Of a DNA stretch of 64,000 bases, positions 55,421 through 64,000 are shown piece by piece. Position numbers and translations under genes: made by a program. The notes under the pieces are model-generated. The model saw nothing but the letters and a program-made list of their open reading frames with translations, did no database searches and was not told the DNA's origin. How positions within the stretch are numbered: the first letter of the stretch is position 1; each line of letters begins with the position of its first letter. The stretch comes from Acholoe squamosa (lineage: Eukaryota; Annelida; Polychaeta; Phyllodocida; Polynoidae): assembly GCA_949317995.1 (NCBI GenBank), contig OX439045.1:5513674-5577673 (forward strand), in the 5' to 3' direction.

Positions 55421-55977
55421 GTGGAAACTCTGCTTGGAGATTGTTGTTTATCATGAGAAGGCGCAGGCGTCTTTTCAGTGAGTCAGACTGGGTCTAACAT
55501 ATAGAACAAAGAATGTATACATGTGTTTCCATGCCCAGAGTTCCTAAAATAGAAACTTTGTGTTAGCGAGATGATAGCTCAGTACATTGTCCAACTTTTA
55601 GTTTTAATTCTAAGAGTTGTCTATTATTCTATCTAGGCTAGATATCATTCATACCATAATAATTTATATTCCATTTTTGATAACAGGCAATAAAAGCTGC
55701 ACGATCTAGCATAGATTTCTGCAGACTGAATGTCATTGAATCTTACCTTCAAACTTGTCATATCCAAACAAAACGACCGAAAATCGGGATGTTAAAACTG
55801 ATCGCAGTGACCGTAGGTAAGTTTTAGGTATACATATAAAGCGCACCCCGCATATAAGGCACACCCAGACTTTGTGGAGACAAGGGGGAAAATAAAAATA
55901 AAAAAGACACAACGTCAAAGATCCATGGCCTTCTGGGAACGCCCCAAAACTGGTAAAGGGGGATAGGCAGAGATGCC

Positions 55978-56099
55978 ACTTTTCCTAACTTTTTAGAAAT
56001 TCCGAATTTTGGGATTTATTTCCTGTTATCATTTCCCTTTGGAACCCCAGCAAATTAGGTGATTTCCGATTTTTAACTGATAAGTAAATGGCATCCCTG
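55978..56099. mobile_element. CAGAG-ended element, diverged
   Basis: CAGAGATGCCACTTTTCCTA ... AAATGGCATCCCTG, related to 12650-12792. No matching target duplication seen. Confidence 0.6.
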
Positions 56100-56534
56100 C
56101 CAATATTGAGATGAAAAACGTCCCCTCACATTTGCTGATCCTAACAGGCACACTATAGGGTATAGGGTATAAGGTACCAAAGACATTTCCCCTAATAGTC
56201 CTATAAATGGTGGCAAAGAGGGGGTGGGGGTGGGAATATCAAACATGTGTTAATCCTCTCTATTTTACCCACATCCCCATTAACCTGGCCATCTTCAATC
56301 GTATAATTACATGTAAAACGGCTGTGTTCAGAGAGAACTCTCACTCTTTTTGTTTGCATGATATATTGCTATACCCCTTTCCATTCTCAATGTACATGTA
56401 TACGCGTATGGCGATAAATCACCCCCCCCCCCCCCACCCACTCTTCTCCTCACACTCTTTGACAAATCGGCACGCTACTGGACAGAGCTGCATTCATGCA
56501 TCAAAGGTATTAACACTATGCGGCCCTTGATTGG

Positions 56535-56778
56535 TTAATCCTTGAAGGTTTCCTAATGCAGGAGTGCATCATGCCCATTGGTCGTCATGATGCACCAATG
56601 AAGTGCTGCAGGTCTGCTCGTCAGCACTTCATTGGAGCATCATGCCAGCGAGGGAGTATATGACGCATATATGAACCCCGCGAGGTGAGCATGATGCATG
56701 AGGAACTTGCTAGTGCTGCATTCATGCATCATGATGACCAATGTGCCTGATGCATTAATGCACTATGGGCCCTTAATA
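56535..56778. mobile_element. P element
   Basis: TTAATCCTTGAAGGTTTCCT + AATGCAGGAG ... CCAATGAAGTGCTGCAGGTC + TGCTCGTCAGCACTTCATTGG ... GCACTATGGGCCCTTAATA. Confidence 0.7.
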
Positions 56779-56784
56779 TCTATA

Positions 56785-57068
56785 TACCGTAATCTCCCGC
56801 GTATAAGGCGCAGCCTGCGTATAAGGTGCACCTAGAGTTTTGCAAAATTCTCAAAAAAATGAAAAATTCATAACTTTGGTTCTACTGAATGAATTTTCAA
56901 AATTCAAAAGCCTCTGTGTAGCTTGAGCCACCCCGGACCCTCCTGGGCCCCCTTATGTCCTATTATGACCAAGAGGGCATGTAAGGTATCAAAAGAAAGG
57001 TCTTGTGAATCCAATGAGAACTAAAAACCCTCGTATAAGACGCGCCTTATACGCGGGGGATTACGGTA
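56785..57068 (-). mobile_element. TA-flanked element, family A, long form
   Basis: TACCGTAATCTCCCGCGTAT ... CGCGGGGGATTACGGTA, interior reversed (AATTCATAACTTTGGTTCTA). Flanked by TATA on both sides. Confidence 0.8.
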
Positions 57069-57250
57069 GTCTATATACATGCCACATTTCAGACCCCGGG
57101 TGCAGGTTATAGCATCCGGAGGAACTCAAGGTGTGGCTTATACACGGGATTTTCCGTATATAGACTAAAGGAAATAATTTCAGATGTCTCGTGAGGCTTA
57201 TAGCAAACTCCTGAATTCAGGGTGCGGCTTATACGCGGGCTTTTACGGTA
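57069..57250. mobile_element. Decayed relatives of family A, head to tail
   Basis: Repeated GTGCGGCTTATACGCGGG(C)TTTTACGGTA-type ends (57125-57160 and 57225-57250) directly follow the intact element. Internal parts are not alignable by eye. Confidence 0.45.
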
Positions 57251-57441
57251 GTTCTGGTGTAAGCTTTACAAGAGAGAAGGACACTCTGGGTGTCAACCGA
57301 ATATGGAAAGAGAGGAGTTGACATTTGGTAACTATTGTACTTGTAAAAAGATATAGACACAGTCTGTCTGAAGGACTAGGTTTTTAGGCCGGCTAAAGAA
57401 GTCTTACTGAGTATTTGAAGTCTGCAAAGTGCATTAATGCA

Positions 57442-57659
57442 TACCGTATTCATTCTAATAAGCGCACATGCTCTAATAAGCGCACACCCCTCCTTTTTAG
57501 AATCAGCCAAATGAAGTGTAAAAATCAAGATTTCTATGGCAGAAACAGCGATTTTAGGCTTTTGGGGGTGCGCTTATTAGAATTAATTCTTCTAATAGGG
57601 TTCTGAGCGTCTCACAATTATTATTCCGCACATGTGCGCTTATTAGAACGAATATGGTA
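57442..57659. mobile_element. TA-flanked element, family C
   Basis: TACCGTATTCATTCTAATAA + GCGCACATG ... GCGCTTATTAGAACGAATAT + GGTA. The word CTAATAAGCGCACA is repeated at once (57471). The interior holds GTGTAAAAATCAAGATTTCT. No coding capacity. Confidence 0.8.
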
Positions 57660-57679
57660 ATCATGTCCATATATATATC

Positions 57680-57780
57680 GACATGATACATGAATGCAGC
57701 CCTGGCAAGTGACCTGTGCGGGCTGCATTCATGTATCATGACAGTCAATGGACATTACATGTTTTAATGCATTACAGTGA
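57680..57780. mobile_element. P element, second hairpin
   Basis: GACATGATACATGAATGCAG + CCCTGGCAAGTGACCTGTGC + GGGCTGCATTCATGTATCATG. Confidence 0.6.
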
Positions 57781-57879
57781 TGTAATTGTTTAGGGATTTC
57801 CTTGGCTTTTTGAGAAAATATGCTAAGCATTTAGGGATTCTTTCCTGGGAATTCTCTCAATTCCACACTTACAATCAGC

Positions 57880-57970
57880 CTTCAATAGTCGCTGTTGCAT
57901 TAATGCATCATGCCCATTGGTCGCCATGATGCATGAATGCAGCTCTGGTGAGTTATTCACAAGGGCTAGA
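57880..57970. mobile_element. P element, left part
   Basis: CAGCCTTCAATAGTCGCTGT + TGCATTAATGCATCATGCCC ... GAATGCAGCTCTGGTGAGTT, cut before the family C copy at 57989. Confidence 0.58.
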
Positions 57971-57988
57971 CAAGGTTTAAAAAAATGG

Positions 57989-58224
57989 TATGCCGTATTC
58001 GTTCTAATAAGCGGACATGTGCGGAAAATTAATTGTTAGGTGCTCAAAACCTTATAAGAAAAATTAATTCTAATAGGTGCAGCCCCAAGACCCTAAAATC
58101 GTTGATTTTCTTCTAAAACCTTTATTTTTACACTTCATTTGACTGGTTTTACACCAGGGCAGGACCCAGAAAGGAGGGGTGTGCGCTAATTAGAGCATGT
58201 GCGCTTATTAGAATGACTACGGTA
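57989..58224. mobile_element. TA-flanked element, family C
   Basis: TATGCCGTATTCGTTCTAAT + AAGCGGACATGTGCGG ... GCGCTTATTAGAATGACTAC + GGTA. Opposite internal orientation to the first copy. Confidence 0.78.
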
Positions 58225-58284
58225 AGGCATAAATGGGAAGCCTTGAAGGTTTAAGACTAAACGTTCTCTTCCTATAAAACGCAG

Positions 58285-58445
58285 ATGCATTCATGCATCA
58301 TGACGACCCTATGGGTTTGATACGCTCCTGGAGGGCGGCATGATGCTCTAATGAAGTCACATGCTGGTATAAAGCACTTCATTGGTGCATCATAGCGACC
58401 AATGGGCATGATGCACTGCTGCATCAGCGGCCCTTAAAGGGTTAA
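58285..58445. mobile_element. P element, right half with intact end
   Basis: GATGCATTCATGCATCATGA + CGACCCTATGGG ... GCATCAGCGGCCCTTAAAGG + GTTAA. Confidence 0.7.
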
Positions 58446-58985
58446 GAGCAGTAAGATGATTAGTAGCAGAGCTGGCAGCACGTGAGAGGGCCGTATTTGA
58501 GGGTGTATTTAGTGCTACTGTTAGTGTCAGTAATATCTAGAGCAGGACGTGTTTGGATGGGGAGGGACCAGCGTCTGGGCAGGAGGAGAAATAACATGCC
58601 TAGGACAGCTTGCAGTATGATTATGTCAGTAAAGTTGAGATTAATCCTATAAGGGCCTCTAGGGGCCTCGTCTGTATATCAAGGCGGGGGGGGAGGGGGA
58701 ATGTTGTGTGTTTCACCTGAAAAAAGAATTAGGTATTTATATACCTTTGTTTTTTTTTGTTTTTTTTTTCTTGTAATTTCTTTTAACTGGTACAGTGACC
58801 CGTGGCTCATCCTGCTGACTCACAGATGACAAATTCTACTGAAAAAAAAAACACGTGCCTAGACTAAAAGGGCATTACTTTGAACTCATGTTATCAACCG
58901 TTGTACCTAGATCACCTCGGCACAGTGAAATATAAATGTTTCATGTGTGCCTAAAACAAGTTAGAACCCAGGGTACTGGCTGGGT

Positions 58986-59161
58986 CGGGCTTCCCTAGCC
59001 CACTTAAAAGGGTCTATTTCTCCTCTTTCCTATCCCCTCAGGATGTGTGTAGTGCACATATGCGTGGGCACTGACACATTCCCCTGTGAAATTGTAATGT
59101 AGTTCTCGCCATGAATATGACCTTCGCTGTCGAAATGGCGTTAAACATCTATTACTCACTC
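58986..59161 (-). mobile_element. SINE-like element, head 1, minus strand
   Basis: GGGCTTCCCTAGCCCACTTA at the left, AACATCTATTACTCACTC at the right. The 11-bp duplication ACTGGCTGGGT lies at 58975-58985 and 59162-59172. Confidence 0.82.
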
Positions 59162-59317
59162 ACTGGCTGGGTGCCTCATGGTGATGTGATCGGTTACCAT
59201 AAAACTGGCTACCGGTAATGAAACTTGTGATATGGTTAGGTTCAGTTGGTGCATGCTGCTTGAACAAAAAAAGTATGCAATTATTGGAAGGGGATTCATT
59301 TGATACTTTTATTCTCT

Positions 59318-59413
59318 AAGGGCCGCCATTGCAAAAATGCATCATGCCCATTGGTCTGCTTGATACAAGGATGTTATCCTGGCGAGTTACTCCCCGGGGT
59401 TACCTCGTGCATT
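59318..59413. mobile_element. P element, left part, with a CAGAG-type insertion after it
   Basis: CTAAGGGCCGCCATTGCAAA + AATGCATCATGCCCATTGGTC ... then CTCGTGCATT | element 59414-59885 | TGCATTAAAACACTAGGCAG + CCCTTGC. Confidence 0.6.
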
Positions 59414-59885
59414 CAGAGATGTAAGTTGTCAGGGATTTCCCTGAAAATAGGGAATTCAAAAATGTTAAAATGTAGTCTGAATAGGTATATCCAGGGTCTT
59501 CAGGGACAGAATTCATTCACAGCCTTCTTTCCCTAGTAATTTTCTTCACACAGACCCAGTCCTCAGTTGTATTTTCAACTAGGGACTCCACTAAGCCCCC
59601 CTGGTGTAAGCAGAGGGACTCACTGGTCCAGGGGAGACTCTGGGCAGGGAATCTCAGGGGCAGATCCTCCTAGGGAGAAATGAAGGAAATGCTGCTCTCT
59701 GATTGGTCTAAAATCATCAGTCAGCAACATAGTACAGTTATTTAACACCAGGGGGTGCCATGATGCTGTGCTGGTCAGAGTCTGCCCTGAACACTCTGCT
59801 TTAATACCAGGGGGACCTGCAAACTCTCCCAGTGTCGCGATAACTGCTTTTGAGGGATTTTCCCAGTATCTGACTTACATCTCTG
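59414..59885. mobile_element. CAGAG-ended element (CAGGGA word)
   Basis: CAGAGATGTAAGTTGTCAGG ... CTGACTTACATCTCTG. The 6-bp duplication TGCATT lies at 59408-59413 and 59886-59891. Interior GGGACTC/GGGGGA words repeat in both orientations. Confidence 0.8.
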
Positions 59886-59968
59886 TGCATTAAAACACTA
59901 GGCAGCCCTTGCATGGGTGAATTGTCCTGGTGTAGATTTCACATGGGGTATTGAATTGCCACATAACG

Positions 59969-60151
59969 GAGTGCTCATTCATCAAAAATGAACAAGGGGA
60001 TGATACTACCATAATCTCCCGCGTAGAAGGCGCAGCTCGCATAGAAGGCGCCCCCCAACTCACAGGGGGCGCCTTCTATGCGAGCTGCGCCTTCTACGCG
60101 GGAGATTATGGTAGTATCATCCCCTTGTTCATTTTTGATGAATGTGCACTC
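59969..60151. repeat. Near-perfect 87-bp-arm palindrome
   Basis: 59969-60055 and 60065-60151 are reverse complements with a single mismatch I could see and a 9-nt loop (CAACTCACA). The arms include host flank (ATTCATCAAAAATGAACAAG) plus the left end of a family A element. The loop-side sequence CCCAACTCACAGGGGGCGCC recurs directly after the right arm (from 60150). Confidence 0.9.
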
Positions 60152-60331
60152 CCAACTCACAGGGGGCGCCCCCCTGAGGGCAGATTTTTGCAGTTTAGTA
60201 CTGTTCTATAGTAAAAATACCCCCCCTATAAGGCGCACCCCAAACTCAAGGCAATTTACCTCCCACGTATAAGACCCAGCAGCATTTTGTTTGGCGTATA
60301 AGACGCCCCTTATACGCGGGAGATTACGGTA
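60007..60331 (+). mobile_element. Family A element rearranged by a snap-back duplication
   Basis: TACCATAATCTCCCGCGTAG at the left and ATACGCGGGAGATTACGGTA at the right. Between them a second inverted left end has been created (TGCGCCTTCTACGCGGGAGA at 60085). See the palindrome at 59969-60151. Confidence 0.8.
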
Positions 60332-61086
60332 GGCCAAGTGGGGGAGAAGACAAAAATCTGAATTATTACAGAGAAAAAAGTATATTGTTGAAAGCAGCTG
60401 AAAAGACAACAACGTGTATAAGATCTTTAGCCTGCGTCTATCTAAGTGTTCAGCAATGCAATTTATTTCATGTGAATAACTACTTCCCATAGGATTAACA
60501 TTGAAGGGTCAATCGCCACACCCCCAGTGGCGTAACATGTCTCGATTGCCACTGCTGGTCACGCGACACATTTAGGTGCTAAATTAGGTGAATTTACGCA
60601 AATTAAAATTGAAATAACATGAAATAGATACAGAACTAAACTCCCTGGCATACATTCTCCATGAGAATGTATGCCAGGGTCGTTTAGTTGTGTGTATATA
60701 GTCTAGTCAGTAGGTACTGGAGCGGCTATCATTAATCAAGGTATAGAAGAGTAAGGTCACTCAATGAAAGGGGGTCACCTGGGAGAACAGCCAACAACAA
60801 CTTCTTGTTTTACTGTCCTAAAAGCTCACCTAGGCAACTTTTGGCTATTTCTTGTGAGTGCAGCCAAAATGGACAAGTTGGGAATATGCTGGGTAAAGAG
60901 TTTCACTTTTACATGCTATAACATGCTATTGTGTCACGGTTGCTCCATGGATGTACAAACTAATTATCTAATTACCGGCAGTCTACATAATTACCCCCTT
61001 CTAATTTACCCCCTGTGTTTTACTCCTTGATCTATCTGTCAATAGAGTAGAAAGTATAGAAAGCCAGATCTGCCAACTATCCTATT
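60332..61086. other. No gene recognised within the large intron
   Basis: AT-rich. It contains a hairpin near 60640-60690 (CCTGGCATACATTCTCCATG / AGAATGTATGCCAGGGTCG) and otherwise nothing nameable. Confidence 0.45.
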
Positions 61087-61261
61087 CAGGGATGTAAGTT
61101 TTCAGAATTTTGTCTGATTTCAGAATTTTTGAACCAGATATTTCTAATAGATTTAACCAAATTACCTTTCTTGCATCAAAGTTTTGATAATGTTTTATAC
61201 TAAATGCAGGATTTCTAAATGTATCTTCAGAATTTTTCAAGCGGTCTGACTTTAATCCCTG
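61087..61261. mobile_element. CAGGG-ended element (TCAGAATTTT word)
   Basis: CAGGGATGTAAGTTTTCAGA ... CTGACTTTAATCCCTG. The word TTCAGAATTTT occurs three times. The flanks CCTATT and TCTATT match at five of six positions. Confidence 0.75.
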
Positions 61262-61494
61262 TCTATTTACCGTCTATCAGACTCTCCGGGACTTCATTGG
61301 TACATCATGACGACCTATAGCAATTTGGCAAATTGAAAATAGACTCTTCACAACTAGCAAAGAAGAGCCATGTGTCAAAATTCCAGTTTGATTTTTTTTT
61401 TTGGCAAACCTGATAAACCCTGGGCAACTCTTTTTGTTGCTTTTTGTAAATAATTGATCGCAATTAAAATTCCACAATTTTATTTTCTCTGCAG

Positions 61495-61576
61495 GTCGTT
61501 AGGACAGGCGTTGCATGACGACATGTACAAGAACATGAAGCAGGTGGCCGACCAGCAACACAAGACAAGGAAACCT
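61495..61576 (+). CDS. NOSTRIN: NOSTRIN-like exon 4 of 5 seen
   Basis: The acceptor is TTATTTTCTCTGCAG and the donor CCT|GTAAGT. One base completes Arg, followed by 27 codons: SLGQALHDDMYKNMKQVADQ and then QHKTRKP. This aligns with the K-L-G-K-A-x-x-x-x-x-x-x-P-x-x-Q-V-x-x-x-Q-x-K-K-R-K region of NOSTRIN. It follows the largest intron seen (27.9 kb), yet the phases match exactly, which argues strongly that all these exons belong to one gene. Confidence 0.82.
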
Positions 61577-61654
61577 GTAAGTACATGTCTTTACAGGTTT
61601 TTCAAACAAACTTTTAACATGTATACCAAATTTATTCTTCAGAACTGAGAATGC

Positions 61655-61760
61655 TGTGTTCAGGTAACACTACCAACCCTATTTTTTGGCCCTACCCTCT
61701 TATGGGCATTTTGCGAGAGAAAAAAATAGATAATTTGGCGCTTATGATAAAAAACAATTT
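61655..61760. mobile_element. G-type element fragment
   Basis: GCTGTGTTCAGGTAACACTA + CCAACCCTATTTTTTGGCCC. Left end only, in the last intron before exon 5. Confidence 0.55.
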
Positions 61761-61927
61761 TTTAAAATGCCATGCTTCGACTTTGCACCGGAAAGTCTGG
61801 ATGATAAAATTATGGTAATTTTCTTTTAGAAAGAATGAATACCGTAGGTAGCATGGAGCGCCAAAGCTTCCATGATTTGCTGTGATAAATTTGGGGGGAT
61901 CGGTAGAAAAGAAAATAAGAACAAAAC

Positions 61928-61958
<31 letters not shown>

Positions 61959-61970
61959 AAAAAAGGGGGA
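61928..61970 (+). repeat. (GAAA)n microsatellite
   Basis: AGAAAGAAAGAAAGAAAGAA and so on, in the intron before exon 5. Confidence 0.9.
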
Positions 61971-62499
61971 AAGTGCAAATCGACCCTAACCGTCTCCTTT
62001 CAGTGAGCTGACAAGTTTTTGTGAGTCTTGTCGTAACTGTGAATTCTTGTTGTGAATTCTGCTCACATAAAAAAGGGCAAGGTCCTGGATGACCTTGTAC
62101 ATATTGTACATAGATGGGGCATGAAATAACTTCACTGGCCAAATACACCATTAAACTTTCACTGTACCCATAAATGTCTGTCTTCTTTATGTGACAAAGA
62201 CCTACTTTTCTGGTTTATTTTTATGTGTTTCTTTTCTATTTTTCTTCACTCTTTTTCTTCTTCCTTATCCCATTTCTTTAACGATCTGAAGTAAACGATG
62301 TACCCTATATTTCAACGAGGAATCGAATTAGAGTTATGATATAACAGTTATTTTTGTGTAAATATAAAAAATACACTTATTTAATGCATCTGTGCACAAG
62401 TTCATAAAGGAATGATCAAATACGAAATTACTATTTTTAGCAACTTTCTATCACAAGTTCTATCACGCTTTGATGTATCTATTTTTGTCTGTATTACAG

Positions 62500-62562
62500 A
62501 TAGAAGGAATGGTAGACAAAGCATTAAAGGGTTTTATCGACAAACGCGCAGATGAAGCTAAG
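62500..62562 (+). CDS. NOSTRIN: NOSTRIN-like exon 5 of 5 seen
   Basis: The acceptor is TCTGTATTACAG and the donor AAG|GTAAGG. It is 21 whole codons in phase 0: IEGMVDKALKGFIDKRADEA plus K. This is the start of the next charged helix of the F-BAR bundle. No further exon of the gene was found before position 64000. Confidence 0.76.
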
Positions 62563-62995
62563 GTAAGGACCACGTCCAATATGTATAAATCTGTAGCCCC
62601 TTCATTGTTACCTACCTGTATTTTACCCCGCTTTTCACATAATTTAAAGTTGACATATCTGCTGAAAAGACAGATTTGAAAATTTGTCTAAAGAGTTTGT
62701 AAATGTTTTCATATAATCAATAGATGTTTTTACACATGGGTCAGAATGTTGGTTATATGATCATTAATGAGAAACGCCAGATTTTACACTGCATTGATCA
62801 GCAGATATGTACACTTTAAACATAGGGGTGCGTTATCCGTACAGCTATAGAATAGTGAATAATCCATTTGTAAGAGCCTGGCATGAGATGCAATCATCAA
62901 TTACAATCCCAGTCTAGCACCCATCACATATATACCAGGGTAAATGTTCAGTTTTTGAGAGAGTTCTTCTATGTGGCTACAGTAGTACCATAATC

Positions 62996-63222
62996 TCCCG
63001 CGTAGAAGACACGCTGCGCGTATAAGACGCACCCCAAACTCAGCACATGCATTTTTGCGTATAAGACGCACATTTTAATGCTCAATTTTGTAAATCCAGT
63101 ACTGTTCTATAGTAAAATTACCTCTCGTATAAGACGCACACCCAACTTGAGAGAAAGCTATAAGACCCCCCAGCATTTTGTTTGGTGTAGAGGACGCGTC
63201 TTATACGCGGGAGTTTATGGTA
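62996..63222 (+). mobile_element. TA-flanked element, family A, short form
   Basis: TACCATAATCTCCCGCGTAG ... ACGCGGGAGTTTATGGTA, close to the copy at 10428-10664. It lies downstream of the last exon seen. Confidence 0.8.
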
Positions 63223-63308
63223 TTTATAAAAGCCCCTCTGTGGGTGTGTGAGTTTCATCTACTGTACCTCACTCACACCACTGGTAAAACTCTGTAAGGC
63301 TTACATCC

Positions 63309-63490
63309 TGCTATCATGCATCATGCCCATTGGTCGTCATGATACATGAATCTAGCCCTGGTGAGTAACTCGCCAGGGCTGCATTCACGCCGACCCTACA
63401 GGGTTGATACAGTCCCAGACATTCGGCATGATGCTCCAATGAATTGCTAGCAAGCAGACTTGCCAGCACTTCATTGGTGCATCATGATGA
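63309..63490. mobile_element. P element, left end missing
   Basis: CTATCATGCATCATGCCCAT + TGGTCGTCATG, AGCCCTGGTGAGTAACTCGC + CAGGGCTGC, TTGCTAGCAAGCAGACTTGC + CAGCACTTCATTGG. Cut by the CAGGG-type element at 63491. Confidence 0.7.
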
Positions 63491-63918
63491 CAGGGTTCCC
63501 ACTGGTCAGTTAAAAGTCAGTTAAATCTATTTTTCTTTAAAGGTCAGCAGGGATGTAAATTTTCAGAATTTTGTCTGATTTCAGAATTTTCTAAATTAGA
63601 ATTTCCTAGATATTTACCCAGATTTCCTTTCCCAGATAAAAGTTTTGTTGTATCCAGCAATAAATTCTGACTTTCTGTGTGTCTTCAGAATTTTTTACAC
63701 ACCCAGGGTCAGTTAAAAGTCAGTTAAAACGATATTTTTGAAAAAAGTCAGTTAAAAATGAAATTTTTGACTATTTTAGGGGGATAATTGTCAAATTCCA
63801 CACAAATTCACCAAAATTTCTGAAACCCTCTCTCGCAAGAGCGGATGAATTTTTTTTCGTGAGCGCTGCAAATCATCCGCCATTTGGTCAGTTAAAAGTC
63901 GATAAATGTCAGGTAAAA
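63491..63918. mobile_element. CAGGG-ended element (GTCAGTTAAA word), interrupted
   Basis: CAGGGTTCCCACTGGTCAGT start. It is interrupted by 63548-63705 and cut at 63918 by the next element, so three CAGGG-type elements are stacked here. Confidence 0.72.
63548..63705. mobile_element. CAGGG-ended element (TCAGAATTTT word), nested
   Basis: CAGGGATGTAAATTTTCAGA start, as 61087-61261. It lies inside the GTCAGTTAAA-type element at 63491. The right end is decayed (TTTTTTACACACCCAGGG). Confidence 0.7.
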
Positions 63919-64000
63919 CAGGGGTGTGAAATCTCAGCCTAAAGGCGGATTTCAGCCTTTTTCAAGCTCACCAGAAAAATAACATCATCCCAAATTAACA
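63919..64000. mobile_element. CAGGG-ended element (TCAGCC word), runs off the window
   Basis: CAGGGGTGTGAAATCTCAGC + CTAAAGGCGGATTTCAGCC, as 44514-44777. It truncates the preceding element. Confidence 0.75.

Larger units (their letters stand above)
61577..62499 (+). other. Short last intron seen of the F-BAR gene
   Basis: Donor GTAAGT at 61577, acceptor TATTACAG at 62499. It holds a G-type fragment and the GAAA repeat. A pyrimidine-rich stretch (TTTCTTTTCTATTTTTCTTC) lies around 62230. Confidence 0.6.
23874..62562 (+). other. NOSTRIN: NOSTRIN-like F-BAR gene, partial locus
   Basis: Five exons join without any frame break into 125 residues. Exon lengths are 86, 81, 63, 82 and 63 nt. Introns run 23960-25902, 25984-33557, 33621-61494 and 61577-62499, all GT-AG, in phases 2, 2, 2 and 0. 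In vertebrates NOSTRIN is an F-BAR plus SH3 adaptor that binds membranes, dynamin and N-WASP and controls trafficking of nitric oxide synthase. Only the first part of the F-BAR helical bundle is here. The coiled-coil remainder and the SH3 domain would lie beyond 62563. The start codon was not found: the first exon seen opens in phase 0 after an acceptor, so at least one short coding exon lies upstream, possibly outside the window. Other F-BAR families (FCHO, PACSIN, CIP4) fit less well. Confidence 0.8.

Noticed and set aside
61810..62151. 113-codon minus-strand frame with Phe-Leu-Ser repeats
   Set aside because: Contains the GAAA microsatellite read in reverse. It lies in an intron of the F-BAR gene.

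Overview
Animal nuclear DNA with one recognisable host gene and otherwise almost wall-to-wall transposon-derived repeats. Five small exons on the + strand (23874-23959, 25903-25983, 33558-33620, 61495-61576, 62500-62562) join in frame with GT-AG introns into 125 residues of the N-terminal F-BAR (FCH) region of a NOSTRIN-like protein. Neither the start codon nor the 3' end of the gene was found here. The first half of the window is upstream sequence or an upstream intron. The rest is introns of 1.9, 7.6, 27.9 and 0.9 kb.

The organism looks like a marine invertebrate. SINE-like elements beginning with (GAGT)n or (GATT)n resemble repeats I associate with molluscs and other lophotrochozoans. That placement is an inference with low confidence. 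No bacterial, viral or organelle gene order is present.

Repeat landscape: (1) Short TA-flanked palindromic elements whose ends read TACCGTA, in three word variants: A (..GCGTATAAG.CGC..), B (..GGTCATAAGCCGG..) and C (..CTAATAAGCGC..). (2) A two-hairpin element (called P here) with ends near AACCCTTTAAGGGCCGCTGA, about 30 copies or pieces, often serving as a landing site for other elements. (3) CAGGG-ended elements, five of them with exact 6-bp target duplications. (4) A 180-bp SINE-like family with two alternative heads on a common tail and 11-15 bp target duplications. (5) Minisatellites that grew out of family A. (6) A probable solo LTR, a LINE 3' coding remnant, a tRNA-Cys-like sequence and a possible acyltransferase-3 remnant.

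The most unusual structure is at 26176-31257. It is a 5.1-kb foldback-like unit inserted into the middle of a family B element, whose two halves are still recognisable at 26078-26175 and 31258-31381. Long inverted arms built of about 42-bp subrepeats flank a 1.38-kb core, which carries a twice-repeated module rich in CCAAT, E2F-like and CACGTG motifs. All of it lies in the second intron seen here of the NOSTRIN-like gene.

Most open frames in the window are accidental readings of these repeats.
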